Source of the DNA: Halapricum hydrolyticum
GTDB lineage: Archaea; Halobacteriota; Halobacteria; Halobacteriales; Haloarculaceae
Direction: 5' to 3'
Assembly: GCA_025517565.1 (NCBI GenBank)
Contig: JAOPKD010000011.1
Location: 1 to 64,000, forward strand
DNA length: 64,000 bases
Shown: piece by piece, positions 8,797 through 18,142 of the stretch
Position numbering within the stretch: position 1 is the stretch's first letter
How the letters are laid out: the number at the start of each line of letters is the position of its first letter
Position numbers and translations under genes: made by a program
Notes under the pieces: model-generated
What the model was told of the DNA's origin: nothing
Databases searched by the model: none
Seen by the model: the letters and a program-made list of their open reading frames with translations, nothing else

Positions 8797-9510
8797 ATGT
8801 TCGAGTCGTACTTCCAGGAGTTCCAATCCACTGATTGTCGGCTCACTGTCTATCGAAGCGGTGGGCCAACCGACATCGAGGAGTGGTTCGACGCACACGG
8901 CGTCACCGTCGAGCACCGCCACCTGCCTCCGGGCGGTCCGGACCCGTTCGTCGTCCTCGAGGCGGACGGCGAGTTCGTGGGATCACTGGGAGTCACGGCA
9001 CTCGAAGGGTTGCTCGAACCGCCGCTCGTCCGGCCGACCGAGCGCGAGGAAGTCGCAACGGGTTACAGCGCCATGTTCGATCTGATCGACGACACGCTGG
9101 TCAGGGGAATGACTCGACGCGAACTGCTCGCGGTCAGTCGGGAGATCGAAGACCGCGCCTATCGCGTCGGAGGCGGGACGCTCCGGGTGAGCTTCCAGAC
9201 GCTCTCGACGTTCGAGTCCAAGGCCGACGTGTATCGAACGCTCGCGACCGAGACGGACCTCGACATTCATATCTACGGCGTCGCCGACTGGAAACCACCG
9301 GAGATCCAGGAAGTTACCTACCACGGCCAGCCAGCCGAGAGGATCGACCGCCACTGGGTCCTCGCGTTCGACGGCGGTACTGACGTGACGCAGGCCTGTG
9401 GACTGCTCGCACGGGAACAAGCGAACGGATACGACGGGGTCTGGACCAACGATCCCGAGCAGGTCGCGGAGATCGCGACGACCCTCGCCGAGGGTGGCGC
9501 TGGCAAATAA
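8797..9510 (+). CDS. DICT sensory-domain protein
   Basis: A 237-residue soluble protein that resembles haloarchaeal DICT domain proteins: FESKADVYRTLATETDLDIHIYG and the tail region WVLAFDGGTD...GVWTNDPEQVAEI are the most typical stretches. DICT domains are thought to sense small molecules or light-related cues in proteins linked to two-component signalling, but no ligand is established. It follows the winged-helix gene by two bases. There is no HTH or kinase domain in this polypeptide, so output is probably through the neighbour. Confidence 0.75.
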   Translation: MFESYFQEFQSTDCRLTVYRSGGPTDIEEWFDAHGVTVEHRHLPPGGPDPFVVLEADGEFVGSLGVTALEGLLEPPLVRPTEREEVATGYSAMFDLIDDTLVRGMTRRELLAVSREIEDRAYRVGGGTLRVSFQTLSTFESKADVYRTLATETDLDIHIYGVADWKPPEIQEVTYHGQPAERIDRHWVLAFDGGTDVTQACGLLAREQANGYDGVWTNDPEQVAEIATTLAEGGAGK

Positions 9511-9630
9511 ACAGGATCGGTTCTTCCCCCGACGCAGTCGTGACGACGTCACCCGGGCAGAGTCTCCGCGCCCGCAAGTAGCCGATTCATTACTAACTGG
9601 AATAGCCGCTGTAAGTCGAACAGGGCTTCA

Positions 9631-10929
9631 ATGCAGACTGATACTGAGTCGGGCTCCGACCGCTCCGACGTGCAGGTGCCGGTCCATCGCGAGCGTGACA
9701 CTCCAGGGGACAGCCCCCCGAGAGTGCTGCTGCTCGACGGTGACTACGACAACACGCTCGCTGTCGCGAGAGAACTATCCGAGGACCTCAATGCCCGGAT
9801 AATCGGGACTGGCACGACTCGATACAGTCGACTCTTGCGGTCGAACTACTGTGATATCGGCGAGGTCGTTCCAGCCCCCGGCGAAGCTGAGTATACCGAC
9901 GCGCTACTCGAACTGATGGACAAACACCGGCCGCAGATCGTCTTGCCGGTCGGATACGACTCGATGGCGGCCGTCGATTCGATCCGATCGGAGATCCCGG
10001 ACGCGGTCGAGTTCTGTCTCCCGCCGTCGGAATCGTTTCACGTCGCCGTCGACAAAGCCAGAACGTTACAGCGAGCGCGGCGTCTCGGGATCCCCGTCCC
10101 GACCGACTATTCGGATACTGCCGAGGAACTCGATGAAAGCGGACGCCCGACTCCCGCCGACACGCTCCCGTTTCCGGTGTTTCTCAAGGCCAGACGCGAG
10201 AACGGAACCATGACGACGGCCCGTGTCGACGAGCCGGCGAATTTCTGGACGGCCTACGACGGAATCGCTGCCGAGGCCTCCGGCGGAAACGTGCTGGTCC
10301 AGGAGTACATCGACGGACCCAACGTGACCTTCGGCTGTGGCGTGCTCTGTCTCGACAACGAGATCGAGTTGCTGGTCAGTCACCAGGAACTCCGTTCCGT
10401 GCCGCGCCACGGCGGTAGCGGGACCCATCTCCGTCTCGTCGGGAACCCGACGATCGAAGCGAAAACGGCAGCGTTGCTCCGCGATATCGGCTGGAACGGG
10501 ATCGCCCTCGTCGAGTTCAGACAGCGATCCGACGGCACGTACGTGCTGATGGAGATCAACCCGAAGTTCTGGGCCTCCTACGCGCTGGCCAGCCGGTTCG
10601 GCTACCGGTTCGTCTCGACAATGGTCGCCAGCGTCCTCGACCTCGACGTATCCCGCCCGGTCGGTACCCCACAGCAAACTGGGGAGATGGTGTTTCCCCT
10701 CCGTGAACTCCAGCAGTACGTTCGGAATCGGCGTAACGAGCGCCTGCTCGACTGCGTCGGGACGATCATGGCGGCCGACGCTTGCTGGGACATCGACACG
10801 TCAGATCTCGGTGCCTGGTTGACGCCGCCGGCCAGGGTGCTCCGGAAGATACCCACACTCCCCGGAAACCGACGAGCGGAGCGGACGCTCTCCGGGTCCG
10901 AGCGAGCAACAGCACTCACCGAAAAATAG
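9631..10929 (+). CDS. ATP-grasp carboxylate-amine ligase-like protein (A)
   Basis: A 432-residue protein with a pre-ATP-grasp domain (RVLLLDGDYDNTLAVAREL) and an ATP-grasp core: FPVFLKARRENGT (ATP-binding Lys), VLVQEYIDGPNV, and GIALVEFRQRSDG then LMEINPKFWAS with the metal-binding Glu/Asn pair. The layout matches the carbamoyl-phosphate-synthase-like ATP-grasp group, which makes acyl phosphates from carboxylates and couples them to amines. It sits 12 bases before a toroid-family gene, so the pair is an operon. Two related ATP-grasp genes follow at 12541-13746 and 26078-27307. A role in linking an amino acid to a glycan carboxylate is inference. Confidence 0.82.
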   Translation: MQTDTESGSDRSDVQVPVHRERDTPGDSPPRVLLLDGDYDNTLAVARELSEDLNARIIGTGTTRYSRLLRSNYCDIGEVVPAPGEAEYTDALLELMDKHRPQIVLPVGYDSMAAVDSIRSEIPDAVEFCLPPSESFHVAVDKARTLQRARRLGIPVPTDYSDTAEELDESGRPTPADTLPFPVFLKARRENGTMTTARVDEPANFWTAYDGIAAEASGGNVLVQEYIDGPNVTFGCGVLCLDNEIELLVSHQELRSVPRHGGSGTHLRLVGNPTIEAKTAALLRDIGWNGIALVEFRQRSDGTYVLMEINPKFWASYALASRFGYRFVSTMVASVLDLDVSRPVGTPQQTGEMVFPLRELQQYVRNRRNERLLDCVGTIMAADACWDIDTSDLGAWLTPPARVLRKIPTLPGNRRAERTLSGSERATALTEK

Positions 10930-10941
10930 GGACAACAACAT

Positions 10942-12156
10942 ATGGATGGAACGCAGGTCTCACCGTCAGAAGAAACACACGCCGTCTCGAACGACGTCGT
11001 TCACCTCTGCCGAGACGTGCTCGCGTATTCGCGCGAGCGAGACTACACCGGCTGGGATTACGTCGACGGATTGAGTAGCGAGTTCCTGCAGCGACTCCCC
11101 GTCGAGAACAAGTACCTCAATCTCGCCGTCCAGGAAGGCATCAAGCGTGCGCCCGTCAATCTGCGCCCGTACTTTCGCGTCGAACAACGGCGCAGCTACC
11201 TTGGGGCAGCGCTGTTCGCGATGGCGAACATCGACATGTACAGGCTCACCAGGGATGACCGATACGCCCGGGAAGCGACGGATCTCGTCTCCTGGCTGGA
11301 CAGCGAGCAAGTCGAGGGGTTCAGTGGCTACGCGGGCGGCGGTCACCGACACCCGATCCAGAGTCTGGGACGTGACACGGCCTCGACGCCCGGGGAGAGC
11401 TCAGGCGTCGTCTCGGCGACGCTCGGCGCGGAGGCGTTCCTCCAGTACGACGAGATATTCGATGCACCCGAATACGCCGAACTCGCGCACTCGGCCGCCG
11501 AGTTCGTCATCGAAGACCTCGATTACACGGCGGTCGATGAGGGTTCACATATCAATTATATTCCAAGAGATACGGATGCGTACACGCTCAACGCCAACGC
11601 ACTGGGTGCTCGCCTGCTCGTGAACCTGTACGCACGGTTCGACGAGGATCGATTGCTCGACGCCGCGAGAGAGATCATGGATTACGTCGCCTCGAAACAG
11701 GCCATAAACGGCGGCTGGATGTACATGGACCCGCCCTCGGCGTCTCACCTCTCAATGGACAACTTCCACAACGGGTTCATTATCGAATCGCTCCTGCGCT
11801 ATCGGGAAGTGACTGGCTCGGACCGGTACGATCCGACGATCCAGCGTGCCCGGGAGTTCTACCGGGAGCAGCTGTTCGAGCCCGACGGCGCCCCGAACTG
11901 GGACGAATCGAGCACGTACCCGCGAGACATCCACGCGGCCGCGCAGGGGATCATCGTGTTCACCGAACTGGGCGAGTTCGCGTTCGCCCGCCGGATCATC
12001 GACTGGGCGCGGGACACGCTCTACGCCGGTAACGGACAGTTCTACTACCAGAAGCGGCGATTCTACACGAAACGGTTCACCCTCATGCGGTGGTGTCAGG
12101 CCTGGATGGCCTACGCGCTCTCGACGTACGCCACAGCGAACGAACCCACCCGGTAG
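10942..12156 (+). CDS. Helical-toroid (six-hairpin-like) protein, paralog 1
   Basis: A 404-residue protein, one of three paralogs in the window (others at 19254-20534 and 23597-24814). Shared blocks are DYTGWDYVDGLSS, VEQRRSYLGAALFAMA, GGWMYMDPPSASHLSMD, FHNGFIIESLLRY, YPRDIHAAAQGI and YTKRFTLMRWCQAWMAYAL. Regular helix pairs ending in G-rich turns suggest an (alpha/alpha) toroid as in six-hairpin glycosidases, epimerases and lyases. The conserved His, Asp and Trp residues would suit a sugar-binding pocket. No signal peptide. Compared with the other two, this copy has FHNGF rather than HHNGF. Database entries for such proteins often carry misleading names; no activity is known to me. Confidence 0.7.
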   Translation: MDGTQVSPSEETHAVSNDVVHLCRDVLAYSRERDYTGWDYVDGLSSEFLQRLPVENKYLNLAVQEGIKRAPVNLRPYFRVEQRRSYLGAALFAMANIDMYRLTRDDRYAREATDLVSWLDSEQVEGFSGYAGGGHRHPIQSLGRDTASTPGESSGVVSATLGAEAFLQYDEIFDAPEYAELAHSAAEFVIEDLDYTAVDEGSHINYIPRDTDAYTLNANALGARLLVNLYARFDEDRLLDAAREIMDYVASKQAINGGWMYMDPPSASHLSMDNFHNGFIIESLLRYREVTGSDRYDPTIQRAREFYREQLFEPDGAPNWDESSTYPRDIHAAAQGIIVFTELGEFAFARRIIDWARDTLYAGNGQFYYQKRRFYTKRFTLMRWCQAWMAYALSTYATANEPTR

Positions 12157-12229
12157 CCGATTGGGAGTTCCCACTCGGCAGGAATCGTGGACGGGGGTTT
12201 TATCATTTTGCGGGTTACAAGCGTTTATT

Positions 12230-12496
12230 ATGGGAGCCACCGATCTGGCGGAGCCTGCCACAATTGGGGTTGTAAACGCCGTTGCCGAGACGAAGGGCGT
12301 TTCGCCGGAAGAACTCGCGCCGCTTGCGGACGTCATCGATCCGGATGCACTCGAAGCGCTGTTCGGGTCTCCGTCGGATCATCGACAAGAGTTCCGGTTC
12401 GAGTACGAAGGTTGCACTGTGATCGTAACGAACGACACAGAAGTCACAGTGCGTGCACACGCCGACCTACACGCTGAAAACCCGCCGACCAATTGA
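12230..12496 (+). CDS. HalOD1-type output-domain protein
   Basis: An 88-residue protein of the small haloarchaeal HalOD1 kind: AVAETKGVSPEELAPLADVIDPDALEALF is cut here as a helical N-terminal half, followed by a beta-rich end (FRFEYEGCTVIVTN). The ATG at 12230 follows a TATA-like TTTTATCATT by about 28 bases, fitting a leaderless gene. These small domains are linked to response-regulator output in haloarchaea, but no biochemical function is established. It stands alone between a toroid gene and a convergent ATP-grasp gene. Confidence 0.75.
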   Translation: MGATDLAEPATIGVVNAVAETKGVSPEELAPLADVIDPDALEALFGSPSDHRQEFRFEYEGCTVIVTNDTEVTVRAHADLHAENPPTN

Positions 12497-12540
12497 TTCG
12501 CTCGGGAGAGATCGCCCAGCAGCGGCCGTGAAAGCTGGAG

Positions 12541-13746
12541 CTACAGCAACTGGCTCTCGACGAGACGCTTGACGCCGACGACAGCCGGGAGCGGGTCGTC
12601 GGCGTGGAAGTCGTCGAAATTCGGCGTCTCGGCGAACGAAACGAGTATCTTCAACAGTTCAATAGGCGGTGACGGGCGCTCGACGAACGGCGACTGTTCC
12701 TGGAACAGGCTGCGGAAGTATTTCATCTCCCCGTATAGCGTGTGGGTTCCGACGCCGGTCTCGTAGTCGCTATCGATCTCGTCCGAGCGTCCCTGCGACT
12801 GGAGCCAGTAATATACCGGAAAGTCCGCCCCCGCCTGGATCGCACAGTTGGTCGACTGCCACAGCCGTGGGTTGATCTCGATGAATTTGAACTCCCCCGT
12901 TCGGGCGTCCTCCATATATTCGATACAGGCGAGCCCGTGCCACTCGAGGCTGTCGAGCAACGCCCGCCCAGTCGATTCGAGTTCCGGGATGTCCACCGAT
13001 TTCCGGTAGACACCGCCGCCGTGGGTGTACGAATCGCCGCGGATCTGTCGGTGCTGGAACGTCGCCAGCGCGTCGCCGTGATCGTACAGTGCGCCGAAGA
13101 CGTACTTCCCGGCGCTGTGGATGTACTCCTGAACGACCGGTTCGTGGTACATCGCCTCCCTGATCGCGTCGGTGTCCGGGACCGTCCCGTCCCGAACGAA
13201 CTCGACCGTTTTCACTGTGCCGGGGATCACACTCGTATCTTGACCGAGATATTCGTCCGCCAGGAGGTTGTACCGGGCTTTGATTATCAGGTCGGAGTTC
13301 CAATCGTCCACGTCGTCGAGCAACCGCGTCTCCGCCGTCGGGACGCCGGCTTCCCGGGCTGCTTCTGCCAGACGGAGTCTGTCGTGACAGAGCCGCAAGG
13401 TATCGAACGACGGGACGACGAGATCGACGTACTGTTCGAACTCCGATCTGTATTTGGCAAAGACGTACGGGTCCTGGGGCCGTATCGGGAGGATCGTATC
13501 GACGTCCGGTCTGGCGGCGATCCCGACGAGCGCGTCCTTGTACGCCTCCAGGTCCTCCGAGATTGGAGGAATCGATATCGATTCGTCACAGCTCCGTGAC
13601 GCAGCAGCGGGAAGATCATCGTACTCTGATGCGACGACCGTGTCGAGGCCAGCACGTGACAGCGACCGCACACAGGAGTAACTCTTCCCGGGATCGATGC
13701 CAGCAGGCACGACGACTGTGTTCTGATTCTGCTCCGGCTTTTCCAT
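12541..13746 (-). CDS. ATP-grasp ligase-like protein (B)
   Basis: A 401-residue protein (from MEKPEQNQNTVVVPAGIDPG). The N-terminal domain resembles the pre-ATP-grasp fold. The core has LIIKARYNLLADEY, VVQEYIHSAGKYVFGALYD, and ACIEYMEDARTGEFKFIEIN followed by PRLWQST, which give the metal-binding Glu/Asn set. ATG 13746 is preferred; ATG 13773 would add nine residues, and longer extensions lose codon preference. It lies 163 bases downstream of the FemAB-like gene on the same strand and may share its transcript. The likely chemistry is ATP-dependent ligation of a carboxylate with an amine; the substrate is unknown. Confidence 0.8.
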   Translation of the reverse strand: MEKPEQNQNTVVVPAGIDPGKSYSCVRSLSRAGLDTVVASEYDDLPAAASRSCDESISIPPISEDLEAYKDALVGIAARPDVDTILPIRPQDPYVFAKYRSEFEQYVDLVVPSFDTLRLCHDRLRLAEAAREAGVPTAETRLLDDVDDWNSDLIIKARYNLLADEYLGQDTSVIPGTVKTVEFVRDGTVPDTDAIREAMYHEPVVQEYIHSAGKYVFGALYDHGDALATFQHRQIRGDSYTHGGGVYRKSVDIPELESTGRALLDSLEWHGLACIEYMEDARTGEFKFIEINPRLWQSTNCAIQAGADFPVYYWLQSQGRSDEIDSDYETGVGTHTLYGEMKYFRSLFQEQSPFVERPSPPIELLKILVSFAETPNFDDFHADDPLPAVVGVKRLVESQLL

Positions 13747-13909
13747 AGGCGATCGTACACGACTTCGCCCCATTAGTATGGACTTGATACCACACAGACG
13801 GCTGTTCCAGAGCATCGTACGATTACTGTCGTCGGGCGATCGATCCAAAGCAGTCGCCGATCCGAAACATCGTCTGTGTGAGACTCCGTCCGTCGTTTCG
13901 GCGGACGCG

Positions 13910-14920
13910 TCACTTCCGATGTTTGTACATCCTGGCTGCAAGTGAGCCGAGCAAGGAGGCGCGTTCGATCCCGTAGAAGGGTGTCAGTTTCGGTCCGAAT
14001 TTCGACTTGTAGCGGTTGATACGGGGGGTGTTCGCGCCGACGAGATCGTACGTCGTGCAGCCGATCTCCCGCCCGGCACACAGCACTTCCCAGTCCAGCA
14101 CGTCGTTGACCGGGAAGTCTCGATCTGCGTCGGGTTTGACACCACCCTGCCAGCGAGCAATGGTGTCGCCGAACTCCACGGCCAGGATGCCGCCGACGAA
14201 CGATCCGTCGAGACGGCAGGTGAAGGGGCGGATCGTGCCATCGGGTGTTTGCTCGTACAGGTCCCGGACGAACGAGGGTGTCACGTCGTAGGGAACGTCC
14301 TGGGCCGCATAGCGCGAGCGGACCTGCTCGACGATCCGGTCGATCGCCTCCGGCCCCCGTTCGTCGATGTCGTAGTCGGCCGCCGCGGCGTCCCTGATGT
14401 TGGTTCGGGCGTCCCGACTGAACCGATCGAGGAGGACCGACTCCGGGCCGGTGATGTCGACGTGGTAGGTGTAGGACGGGGACGCCGTGCAGTCGTTCCA
14501 GGTGAACGGGCGGACGTCCGGGTATCCCGGCGTGGTCCGGGCGTGGATGTAGCTGGGGCCGATACGCTCGTCGATCCACTCCAGGACGCCGTCGATGAAC
14601 GCCCGCTGGCGCCGCTCGGTCTTTCGCTGCGTGAGTTTGTCCATGTTGAGCAGCCCGGGACCGAGATAGACGATCCGGAGCCCCGGAGGCGGGGAGAAGA
14701 CTGCCGTTATCGGCCCGTAGCGCCGTTCGAATACCGGGAAGACGCCCACAGGCTCCTGGCCCTTGTATCCGATCAGCCGGTGGACAGTGCTGTCGGCGTG
14801 TCTCGCGATGACGGCCAGCGCCTCCCACTGGTGCATCGCGTCGGTGTAGCGTGCACGCTCGGCGAGGGCGTTCCACTCTGCAGGCGTCATGTCGTCCGCG
14901 TTCGTGATATCGATTGTCAT
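13910..14920 (-). CDS. FemAB/GNAT-like transferase, paralog 1
   Basis: A 336-residue protein of the double-GNAT (FemAB/BioF2-type) class. Diagnostic stretches shared with the gene at 18143-19177 are FSPPPGLRIVYLGPGLL, FSRDARTNIRDAA, ARWQGGVKP, and YDLVGANTPRINRYKSKFG near the C-terminus. Bacterial FemAB and MprF-like relatives transfer amino acids from aminoacyl-tRNA to cell-envelope molecules; other members of the class acylate amino sugars. No signal peptide, so it would act on cytoplasmic or inner-face substrates. It overlaps the upstream phosphatase-superfamily gene by four bases (14917-14920), so the two are translationally coupled. Confidence 0.8.
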   Translation of the reverse strand: MTIDITNADDMTPAEWNALAERARYTDAMHQWEALAVIARHADSTVHRLIGYKGQEPVGVFPVFERRYGPITAVFSPPPGLRIVYLGPGLLNMDKLTQRKTERRQRAFIDGVLEWIDERIGPSYIHARTTPGYPDVRPFTWNDCTASPSYTYHVDITGPESVLLDRFSRDARTNIRDAAAADYDIDERGPEAIDRIVEQVRSRYAAQDVPYDVTPSFVRDLYEQTPDGTIRPFTCRLDGSFVGGILAVEFGDTIARWQGGVKPDADRDFPVNDVLDWEVLCAGREIGCTTYDLVGANTPRINRYKSKFGPKLTPFYGIERASLLGSLAARMYKHRK

Positions 14921-16563
14921 TCTATGTAGCCCAGATCTGTCAGGCGTTGCTCGACGGTCGCGTCGTCGGTCGTGGTCCGCGTGGTCCGCTGTGGGTCGGG
15001 ATAGTCCTGCCGGCCGACCCCCTCGACGATCCGCAGCACCGTCCCGTCCATCCGTCGGTCGGCCGGGACATCGAACGTCGCGAGGACGGTCGGCGCGATA
15101 TCGAGCAGCGTCGCCCCCTCGAGCGACCGGCTCGCGTCGATCGCCTCGCCCCGGGCGGCGACGAGACCGTCCATCTTGTGGTTCCAGGGTTCGGTCGGCC
15201 GGCCGAACACCGAGCCCCGGATCGCCGCCGACAGGAAGTGCTCGAATCCCGCCGGGACGAGGACGATGTCCACTGCCCGCTCGGTCTGTGGCCCCTCAAA
15301 CACCGCTTCTCGCGGCAGAACCGCCTCGAACAGGGAGGCCCCGTCGGGAGATTCGACCTCGCGGAGCGCCGCGATCAACCCGGAACGGACGACCTCGTAC
15401 TCCGCGGGCGGGACGACGCCGTCCGGTTCGCGCCCGACGAGATTCAGGCGGATCCCGCACTCGGTTCTGGAACGCATGTACGCGACCGAGTTCGGGAAGT
15501 CGACCCGCTCGGTGCCGGATCTGATCACGCTCGTCGGTACCGCGCGAGCAACCGTCTCCGCGAGGCCGACGCGCTCGAGTGCGTGACCGATCCGCTGACT
15601 CGTGAGCCCGAGGCGAGCGGCCGTACTGACCGTGGCTTCCAGTGCTCTGTCCCGCACCGCGGCCACCCGTCGAGTCGCCTGCTCCCGGCGCGGCAAATCT
15701 ATCGCGTCCCCGCCGGATTTCAGCTCGCTGTCACGCACTGTCGACCAGGTCGGCATCCCGTCACCGCCTGCAACGGTCCGAACGTCCCCGCGCCCGGCGA
15801 GGAAGTCATTGGCGCGGAACTCGACGCCCGCGAGCGGTCCCATCCCGTGGTCGCTGACGACGAAGACGTTGTCCGGATCGCAGGCGGCCAGTGCCAGCTG
15901 TATTTCGGTGTCGACCGCGCGGTAGATCGCCTCGATGGTCTCCCAGTCGTCCGGCCGATCGTGAAAGACCGTGTCCGTCACCTGGAACTGCAGGAAGCCG
16001 AAGTCCGGGTCGAACCGATCGGCGAGGTAGCGAAACGCCGCGCCCCGGGAGGAGACGGCGGCCGTGTATCCGCTCTCGTCGCCGGACCCGTCGGGATAGA
16101 CCCGATAGGACCCGATCGCGTCTTCCAGTTCATCGAAGAGACCGACCGGATGGCACGTCGGGGATTCCGGGGCCATATACCCGGGCACCAGCGCGCCGTC
16201 GAACGCGGTCGGCGGATGTGTCACCGGGACGTTTACGACGACGCTACGGAAGCCGTGACGGTCGAGCAACTCCCAGATCGGTCGTTCCCGGCAGTGGGTG
16301 GCATTGACGACGTCCCACTCGTATCCATCGAACGACAGGAAGTCGAAGATCCCGTGTTTGCCCGGATTCATCCCCGTATAGAGGGAGGGCCACGCGCTGG
16401 GTGTCCAGGGAGGCACCTGTGATGTTAGGGGGGCATCGACACCGGTCTCGAATACTGAGCGAAGCGTCGGGACCGCGTCCTCGGGGAGTCTATCGAGAAC
16501 GCTGTGACACGCGGCGTCGAGACCAAAGACGACCGTCCGCACGCCGCCATCCCGAGTATCCAT
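14917..16563 (-). CDS. Alkaline-phosphatase superfamily phosphodiesterase-like enzyme (A)
   Basis: A 548-residue protein. VVFGLDAACHSVLDRL gives the first metal-binding Asp; QVPPWTPSAWPSLYTGMNPG holds the likely nucleophile Ser/Thr region; VFVVSDHGMGP gives the Asp-His metal pair, and PWNHKMDG a later His. It resembles nucleotide pyrophosphatase/phosphodiesterase and phosphoglycerol-transferase-like members. The same family occurs at 39201-40544. No signal peptide is seen, so it may act at the inner face. Start at ATG 16563; an upstream ATG at 16614 would add 17 residues of poor composition. It is coupled to the FemAB-like gene, which suggests one modification pathway. Confidence 0.82.
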   Translation of the reverse strand: MDTRDGGVRTVVFGLDAACHSVLDRLPEDAVPTLRSVFETGVDAPLTSQVPPWTPSAWPSLYTGMNPGKHGIFDFLSFDGYEWDVVNATHCRERPIWELLDRHGFRSVVVNVPVTHPPTAFDGALVPGYMAPESPTCHPVGLFDELEDAIGSYRVYPDGSGDESGYTAAVSSRGAAFRYLADRFDPDFGFLQFQVTDTVFHDRPDDWETIEAIYRAVDTEIQLALAACDPDNVFVVSDHGMGPLAGVEFRANDFLAGRGDVRTVAGGDGMPTWSTVRDSELKSGGDAIDLPRREQATRRVAAVRDRALEATVSTAARLGLTSQRIGHALERVGLAETVARAVPTSVIRSGTERVDFPNSVAYMRSRTECGIRLNLVGREPDGVVPPAEYEVVRSGLIAALREVESPDGASLFEAVLPREAVFEGPQTERAVDIVLVPAGFEHFLSAAIRGSVFGRPTEPWNHKMDGLVAARGEAIDASRSLEGATLLDIAPTVLATFDVPADRRMDGTVLRIVEGVGRQDYPDPQRTTRTTTDDATVEQRLTDLGYIE

Positions 16564-16687
16564 AGCGGAAGAGGACCGCACGCGGCTATTGTTATGGCTT
16601 TGCTTACGAGACACCGCTCAGAAACAGCAGAATAGAGCTGCGGATAACGACTGTATACTAATACGCGGATACGGCTTGCATGTCACC

Positions 16688-17905
16688 ATGGCAGACAGGC
16701 AAATCGGTTCGCTAACCAGACGAACCGTTCTGGGCGCGACCGGTGCACTGATGGTTGGCGGGACCGCCTTCGGGACGAGCCAGGTCAATGGCGCAGCAGG
16801 GACGTTCGTTCTCGAGCAGGGCGAGGAGTGCCTCCCGATCACGCCCCTGCGCGGAGACGAAACGGCCGAGGACCTGTACGACTGGCGAAAGGCACAGACC
16901 CAGTACAGCTCTGCCGGCACGACCGACCTCCAGCGTGACGATACGAGTATCCTCTTCCTGTATCGAGACCCTCAGGGCGAGCACTATCTCGTCGTCGTTC
17001 ACGACAGATACGACACTGACCGTTCCGGGAGTCAGTACGGCGGTGGTTCGGCCACGTTCCGGTTCAGCGGCCCGGATTCGGGACAGTGGGTCGTCACCGA
17101 CGACCTGTACTCGGGCTCGGCGAACTACGACAGGTGGGCGCTCGATCAGGACCCTCAGCAGATCGACTGGACCTGGGACGACTTCCGGACCGACGGCGGC
17201 GTGTACGGTCCGCTGGGCGATTCCTTCGAGGTGACGATCGATCCGGCGTTCAACGAGGACGCAGCGCTGTTCGACCAGCACTACGGGGGTCAGATCACCG
17301 ACTGGCAGGTACTCTCGGGGGATCGGTCGGATCCCGATCGGACCTCGATATCGATGGACGAGCCGATCCGGATCCATGCGGGTCGCTGCGAGGACGAGCC
17401 ACAGTCGGGCCAACTCGACGTCAGGATCCCTCAAGGCCGCGTTAACCCACGCAGTCGCGGGCTACTCGCTGTCGATCTCTACTCGACCGACACGCATCCG
17501 GTCGAGGACGTCAACCCCGGAACCATCCGCACGCAGTCTAACGGTGTTCGGCCCGTCAAGATACGCCGCCAGTCAAACCGGGACGGAGTCGTCCGGCTGT
17601 TCTTCCGGCTGTCGGACGTAGACCTCACGGGCGAGGAAACCGCGACGATCCGGCTCGAAGCCGAGACCGCTGCCGGCGCCCACGGGACCGGATCGGCGAC
17701 CGTCCGACTGGTTCCTCAGCCGCAACGGGGACGGGACGAAGCCGACGGGAATCGTTCGGGCCGTAGCGAAGACGATGGCGATGATGCGAAGGATAACGGC
17801 GATAACGAACGACGCGGGCCTCCCGACCACGCGAGCGCGAACGGTCGAAACGGTGACGACGGCCGCGGAGGCCCACCCGGGGGACCTGGCCGACGCGATC
17901 GCTGA
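16688..17905 (+). CDS. Tat-exported protein with Asp-rich C-terminus, unknown function
   Basis: A 405-residue protein. Residues 1-40 form a Tat signal (SLTRRTVLGATGALMVGG). The mature part begins with aromatic and Asp-rich beta-type sequence (for example ILFLYRDPQGEHYLVVVHD), has a middle section of extended strands ending near residue 330 (AAGAHGTGSATVRLVP), and closes with a low-complexity acidic and glycine/arginine tail. That layout suits a cell-surface or secreted protein. I recognise no enzymatic motif. ATG 16688 is chosen because the twin-arginine segment then lies at the N-terminus; 30 upstream in-frame residues have no coding character. It is divergent from the phosphatase-superfamily gene, sharing about 125 bases of promoter region. 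Confidence 0.75.
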   Translation: MADRQIGSLTRRTVLGATGALMVGGTAFGTSQVNGAAGTFVLEQGEECLPITPLRGDETAEDLYDWRKAQTQYSSAGTTDLQRDDTSILFLYRDPQGEHYLVVVHDRYDTDRSGSQYGGGSATFRFSGPDSGQWVVTDDLYSGSANYDRWALDQDPQQIDWTWDDFRTDGGVYGPLGDSFEVTIDPAFNEDAALFDQHYGGQITDWQVLSGDRSDPDRTSISMDEPIRIHAGRCEDEPQSGQLDVRIPQGRVNPRSRGLLAVDLYSTDTHPVEDVNPGTIRTQSNGVRPVKIRRQSNRDGVVRLFFRLSDVDLTGEETATIRLEAETAAGAHGTGSATVRLVPQPQRGRDEADGNRSGRSEDDGDDAKDNGDNERRGPPDHASANGRNGDDGRGGPPGGPGRRDR

Positions 17906-18032
17906 TGGTGACCTTGTATGTCCGTGCCAGGTCGGTCGCGGGATCGTTCAGCCCCATCGGCGATGCGGATCGCTGTAACTATCTGCAGGGACGACAGTCA
18001 CGGCATCGTCGTCGGAGTTCCGAACCCAGCGC

Positions 18033-18112
18033 ATACCGTCTGCTGTACTCGTGTGAGTGACGTCGTCACCCCCGAATGGCGACTGTCCGCACGAAGTGAC
18101 AGCCAGCAGTAT
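18033..18112 (+). repeat. 80-bp palindromic repeat, family 1, copy 1
   Basis: Starts ATACCGTCTGCTGTAC and ends GACAGCCAGCAGTAT, an imperfect terminal inverted repeat 80 bases long. It lies between the Tat protein gene and the FemAB-like gene, same orientation as the other copies. Its right end sits 31 bases before ATG 18143, where a TATA box would be expected. Confidence 0.75.
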
Positions 18113-18142
18113 CAAACGCAGCCGATACCACAGTACTAGGCC

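Noticed and set aside
14914-16422. 502-residue plus-strand frame
   Set aside because: Antisense shadow of the phosphodiesterase-like gene, Arg-rich and without acidic bias.
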